The notes beneath the pieces were generated by a model. That model had not been told where the DNA came from. It saw nothing but the letters and a program-made list of their open reading frames with translations, and made no database searches. Shown here one piece after another: positions 62,040 to 64,000 of a DNA stretch of 64,000 nt. The DNA is from Bacillota bacterium (GTDB lineage Bacteria > Bacillota > Bacilli > Paenibacillales > Paenibacillaceae). The stretch covers positions 35,005 through 99,004 of the forward strand of contig JAEZCJ010000213.1 in NCBI GenBank assembly GCA_023433615.1, given 5' to 3'. The first letter of the stretch is position 1; every line of letters starts with the position of its first letter. A program made the position numbers and the translations under genes.

Positions 62040-62054
62040 TGATAATGATTATCA
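62040..62054. promoter_or_regulatory. Perfect 7-1-7 Fur box TGATAATGATTATCA
   Basis: Matches the Bacillus 7-1-7 Fur consensus (TGATAAT-N-ATTATCA) in all positions. It lies 20 bases after the stop of a truncated siderophore-binding protein and is not upstream of any recognisable gene on either strand within the window. Confidence 0.75.
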
Positions 62055-62073
62055 CTTCAGACAGGCAATCCGT

Positions 62074-62322
62074 TTATTTCAAGCCTGCTTCAATGGCTTT
62101 CGTCATATCGGCCACGGACGTTAAGCGGCCGCCGGACAGATACCACATGCCTGGATCCAAGCAGACAATGTTGTCGTTCTGGAACGCCTTCGTACCTTCC
62201 ACGGGTTCATTCTCGATTACCGACTCCGCTTCTTCGCCCTCGCTCGCCACGACCGCATCGCGATCGATGACGAACAGATAATCCGGATTCTTCTCCGCGA
62301 TGTATTCGAACGATACGCTCAT
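62074..62322 (-). pseudogene. C-terminal remnant of a ferric-siderophore-binding lipoprotein (FhuD/YclQ type)
   Basis: 82 residues, the last quarter of a roughly 300-350-residue family. FEYIAEKNPDYLFVIDRDAV and NIVCLDPGMWYLSGGGR-like segment (PGMWYLSGG) are typical of the lobe that closes on catechol siderophores. The frame extends upstream past the ATG to about 62379 (LQQADSAIEASTHG), also family-like, then hits a stop with no signal peptide or N-terminal lobe. So the gene lost its 5' part. Petrobactin-type binding proteins are the closest by eye. Confidence 0.75.
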
Positions 62323-62421
62323 GCCGTGCGTGCTGGCTTCGATTGCGCTATCGGCCTGCTGTAAGCGCAGGCTCCCGCTTCGGCATCATTCATGACGTGT
62401 TCGGCTGCCGATCACACGAAT

Positions 62422-62448
62422 AGCCCTCAGCCGATTAGGCTGAGGGCT
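62422..62448. terminator. Intrinsic terminator-like hairpin
   Basis: Eleven-bp stem AGCCCTCAGCC/GGCTGAGGGCT, five-base loop. It lies between the remnant and ywbE and probably ends the ywbE transcript on the minus strand. Confidence 0.6.
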
Positions 62449-62529
62449 TCGTATGCAGCTATCCGAAATCGCGGCAGATCGATGCCCTCATGGCAGTTTG
62501 TCAGGCTGTCGATCTACGTCGGCAACGGC

Positions 62530-62733
62530 TCAGTCGCTGTCCGCGATGATCGATTTCACCCGTCCGACTTGACCGTCCTGCAATCTAACCTTGATGCCGT
62601 GCGGATGATTCGGAGAATTGGTTAGAATATCCTTGACGATGCCTCGCGTCGTCTTGCCGGTGCGCTGGTCCTGCTTCAGCACGATGTCGACTGCCAGGCC
62701 CGGCCGGATGCTGCTTCTCTGTTGTCCGTTCAT
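62530..62733 (-). CDS. ywbE: YwbE-like conserved protein
   Basis: 67 residues from the ATG at 62733; a longer frame adds an unrelated N-terminus. RPGLAVDIVLKQDQRTGK and LTNSPNHPHGIKVRLQDG match the B. subtilis YwbE family (DUF2196) almost word for word. Small KOW-like beta-barrel protein of unknown function, conserved as a single gene. A minus-strand extended -10 (TGC-TATAGT, 62776-62781) lies about 45 bases upstream. Confidence 0.92.
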   Translation of the reverse strand: MNGQQRSSIRPGLAVDIVLKQDQRTGKTTRGIVKDILTNSPNHPHGIKVRLQDGQVGRVKSIIADSD

Positions 62734-62828
62734 GACAAGCGCTCTCTTCCTTTCCGCTGTTGTCGTTGCCAATCCACTATAGCATAAACCCGTGCATTTG
62801 CTTGTATGCGCTGACAAGCGCTTTCCGG

Positions 62829-62834
62829 TATAAT
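62829..62834 (+). promoter_or_regulatory. -10 element TATAAT of the HNH gene
   Basis: Perfect TATAAT about 40 bases before the HNH start. No -35 at 16-18 bases; ywbE is transcribed the other way from the same intergenic region. Confidence 0.4.
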
Positions 62835-62874
62835 ACAGGGGGAAGCACGATTCAATCGCGAATGAGGTGACACC

Positions 62875-63642
62875 ATGGTTCAGGAGACGGAGACGTCCCC
62901 CCTGGACGCGCCCTCCGGAACCGGCGCGTCACAGAAGCTCTGCGCGCACTGCCGCGCCTATAAACCGCTGAGCGAGTTCATACGCCGCACCGGCAGGCGA
63001 TCCGGCAAGCAATCTCGCAGAGGCGCATGCCGGGACTGCCGTAAGCAGCGCGCCCTGCATGGCACGGACCCGGCAGACCTGCTGCTGACTTCTGTGCCGG
63101 AGCTGCCCGAGCTGCCTGAGCCGTCTGCGGACTTGCACGATCCCGCGCCTGCCTCGCCGGCGAAGAAGCGCAAGCGCAAGCGGCGCCGCCGCTCCGGCAG
63201 CAAGAAGCTGCTGACCGCGCGCGTGATCAGGCCGCTTCCCGAGCCTCCTCCCCGTCCGGAGGGACCGGATGCATCCGTGCTCGTCCCGTCGAAGGAGGGC
63301 GTCATCTGGATGCAGGGCCGCACGGATAAAGGACGCCGCTGGCGGCAAGAGACCGATCTCGAGACGGCCGTCACCTTGGTGAACGAGCACGCCGCATTCG
63401 TCGTGAATCGGCGTACGATCCGCAGACTGTACAGCAACCGCGCCTTCCGATCGTATATTTTGACGCGCGACCGTTATACTTGCTATTTTTGCGGCCAGTA
63501 CGGCGATACGATCGACCATCTGCTCCCCCGCGCCAAAGGCGGTCATACGACGCCGATGAACTGCGTCTGCGCCTGCAATCTGTGCAATCAGAGCAAAGCT
63601 GACCGCGATCTGGACGAGTTCATGGGCGCCGATCCATCCTAG
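62875..63642 (+). CDS. HNH endonuclease with N-terminal zinc-binding motif
   Basis: 255 residues. N-terminal CAHC (about residues 23-26) and ACRDC (about 43-48) form a likely zinc knuckle. A strongly basic Lys/Arg-rich linker (KKRKRKRRRRSGSKK, about 97-112) could bind nucleic acid. The C-terminal HNH domain has CYFC, the DHLLPRAKGG core (His of HNH), the Asn of TTPMNCV and the CNLCNQSK zinc Cys pair. No methylase, phage or restriction gene is nearby, so its target is unknown; it may be a stand-alone McrA-like nuclease or a repair enzyme. Confidence 0.85.
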   Translation: MVQETETSPLDAPSGTGASQKLCAHCRAYKPLSEFIRRTGRRSGKQSRRGACRDCRKQRALHGTDPADLLLTSVPELPELPEPSADLHDPAPASPAKKRKRKRRRRSGSKKLLTARVIRPLPEPPPRPEGPDASVLVPSKEGVIWMQGRTDKGRRWRQETDLETAVTLVNEHAAFVVNRRTIRRLYSNRAFRSYILTRDRYTCYFCGQYGDTIDHLLPRAKGGHTTPMNCVCACNLCNQSKADRDLDEFMGADPS

Positions 63643-63674
63643 TGCCACTACAACATACGGAGGTCGACCTACAT

Positions 63675-64000
63675 CATGTCTAAACCTAGAATTATCGTTA
63701 CCGGCGGCAGCGGCTTAGCCGGCATCTGGATCTTGAAGCATTTTGTCGAGCATGGCTACGAGGTCATCAACCTCGACGTGAAGCTGCCGAAGGAGCCGAT
63801 CTGCCGTACGATTATTACGGACCTGAACGATCTCGGCCAAGTGCATAACGCGCTCGCGCCCTATGCCGGCGGGCAGCGCAAGCAAGTAGAAGGCATCGTG
63901 CATATGGCCGCGATTCCGCAGGCCTACACGCATCCGAACGATGTCTGCTTCCGCAATAACGTCATGTGCACCTACAACATTCTCGAGGCCGCCGCGAACC
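63675..64000 (+). CDS. NAD-dependent epimerase/dehydratase family protein (3' end outside window)
   Basis: Open to the window edge; 108 residues visible. Extended SDR N-terminus with TGGSGLAG (TGxxGxxG) at about residue 9, Asp of VINLDVK for the NAD ribose, and VHMAAIPQAY near residue 75. Start ATG follows GGAGG by 11 bases. Likely a nucleotide-sugar or sugar epimerase; product not definable from this part. Confidence 0.87.

Overview
The window looks like one contig from a high-GC member of the Firmicutes, most likely Paenibacillus or a close relative such as Cohnella. Shine-Dalgarno sites are strong and TTG/GTG starts are frequent. LplABC-type sugar transporters lack an ATPase gene, AraC regulators carry a membrane sensor, surface proteins end in S-layer homology (SLH) domains, and BmrCD, YwbE and DUF1540 homologues are present. 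No rRNA, tRNA, CRISPR array or insertion sequence was recognised.

Layout. 1-10405 is a carbohydrate or sugar-acid locus: Gfo/Idh/MocA oxidoreductase, TIM-barrel glycosidase-like protein, FCD-type GntR repressor, tartrate/isopropylmalate-type dehydrogenase, amidohydrolase, membrane-sensor AraC regulator, sugar-binding lipoprotein and two divergent permeases. Two near-identical ATTGTATACAAT palindromes tie both ends to the GntR repressor. 10603-14868 is a bmrCD-type heterodimeric exporter behind an unannotated 37-codon leader peptide and two tandem intrinsic terminators. 14865-16733 encodes a family-4-like uracil-DNA glycosylase and an MFS transporter.

16842-23604 is the most unusual block: eight co-directional genes for a LuxR-type HTH protein, a MauE-like redox membrane protein, a 63-residue six-cysteine peptide, two thioredoxin-like proteins, a peptidase-less ABC exporter and two sugar-type solute-binding lipoproteins with no permease. 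The peptide gene has a candidate promoter of its own and is followed by a perfect 15-bp hairpin. I read this as a dedicated system for making, oxidising and exporting a disulfide-rich peptide of unknown role.

24030-42225 is a surface and contact-toxin region: a 2058-aa RHS protein with a GIY-YIG nuclease tip and AT-rich downstream immunity candidates, a TolB-propeller/SLH protein split by a frameshift inside a pentanucleotide repeat (probable phase variation), and a 2751-aa repeat/SLH protein. Divergent from the latter is a two-component system whose hybrid kinase carries two different kinase cores (42387-46695).

46774-51264 holds Dabb, ThuA, SDR and AraC genes divergent from a GH9 glycosidase. 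51552-55032 has an SRPBCC/ArsR pair with twin operators and a membrane-anchored multicopper oxidase. 55175-59351 is a MarR-controlled heterodimeric ABC exporter. The right end has small proteins, an OFA-type MFS transporter, a DUF1540 protein, a truncated siderophore-binding protein beside an orphan Fur box, YwbE, an HNH nuclease and the start of an NAD-dependent epimerase.
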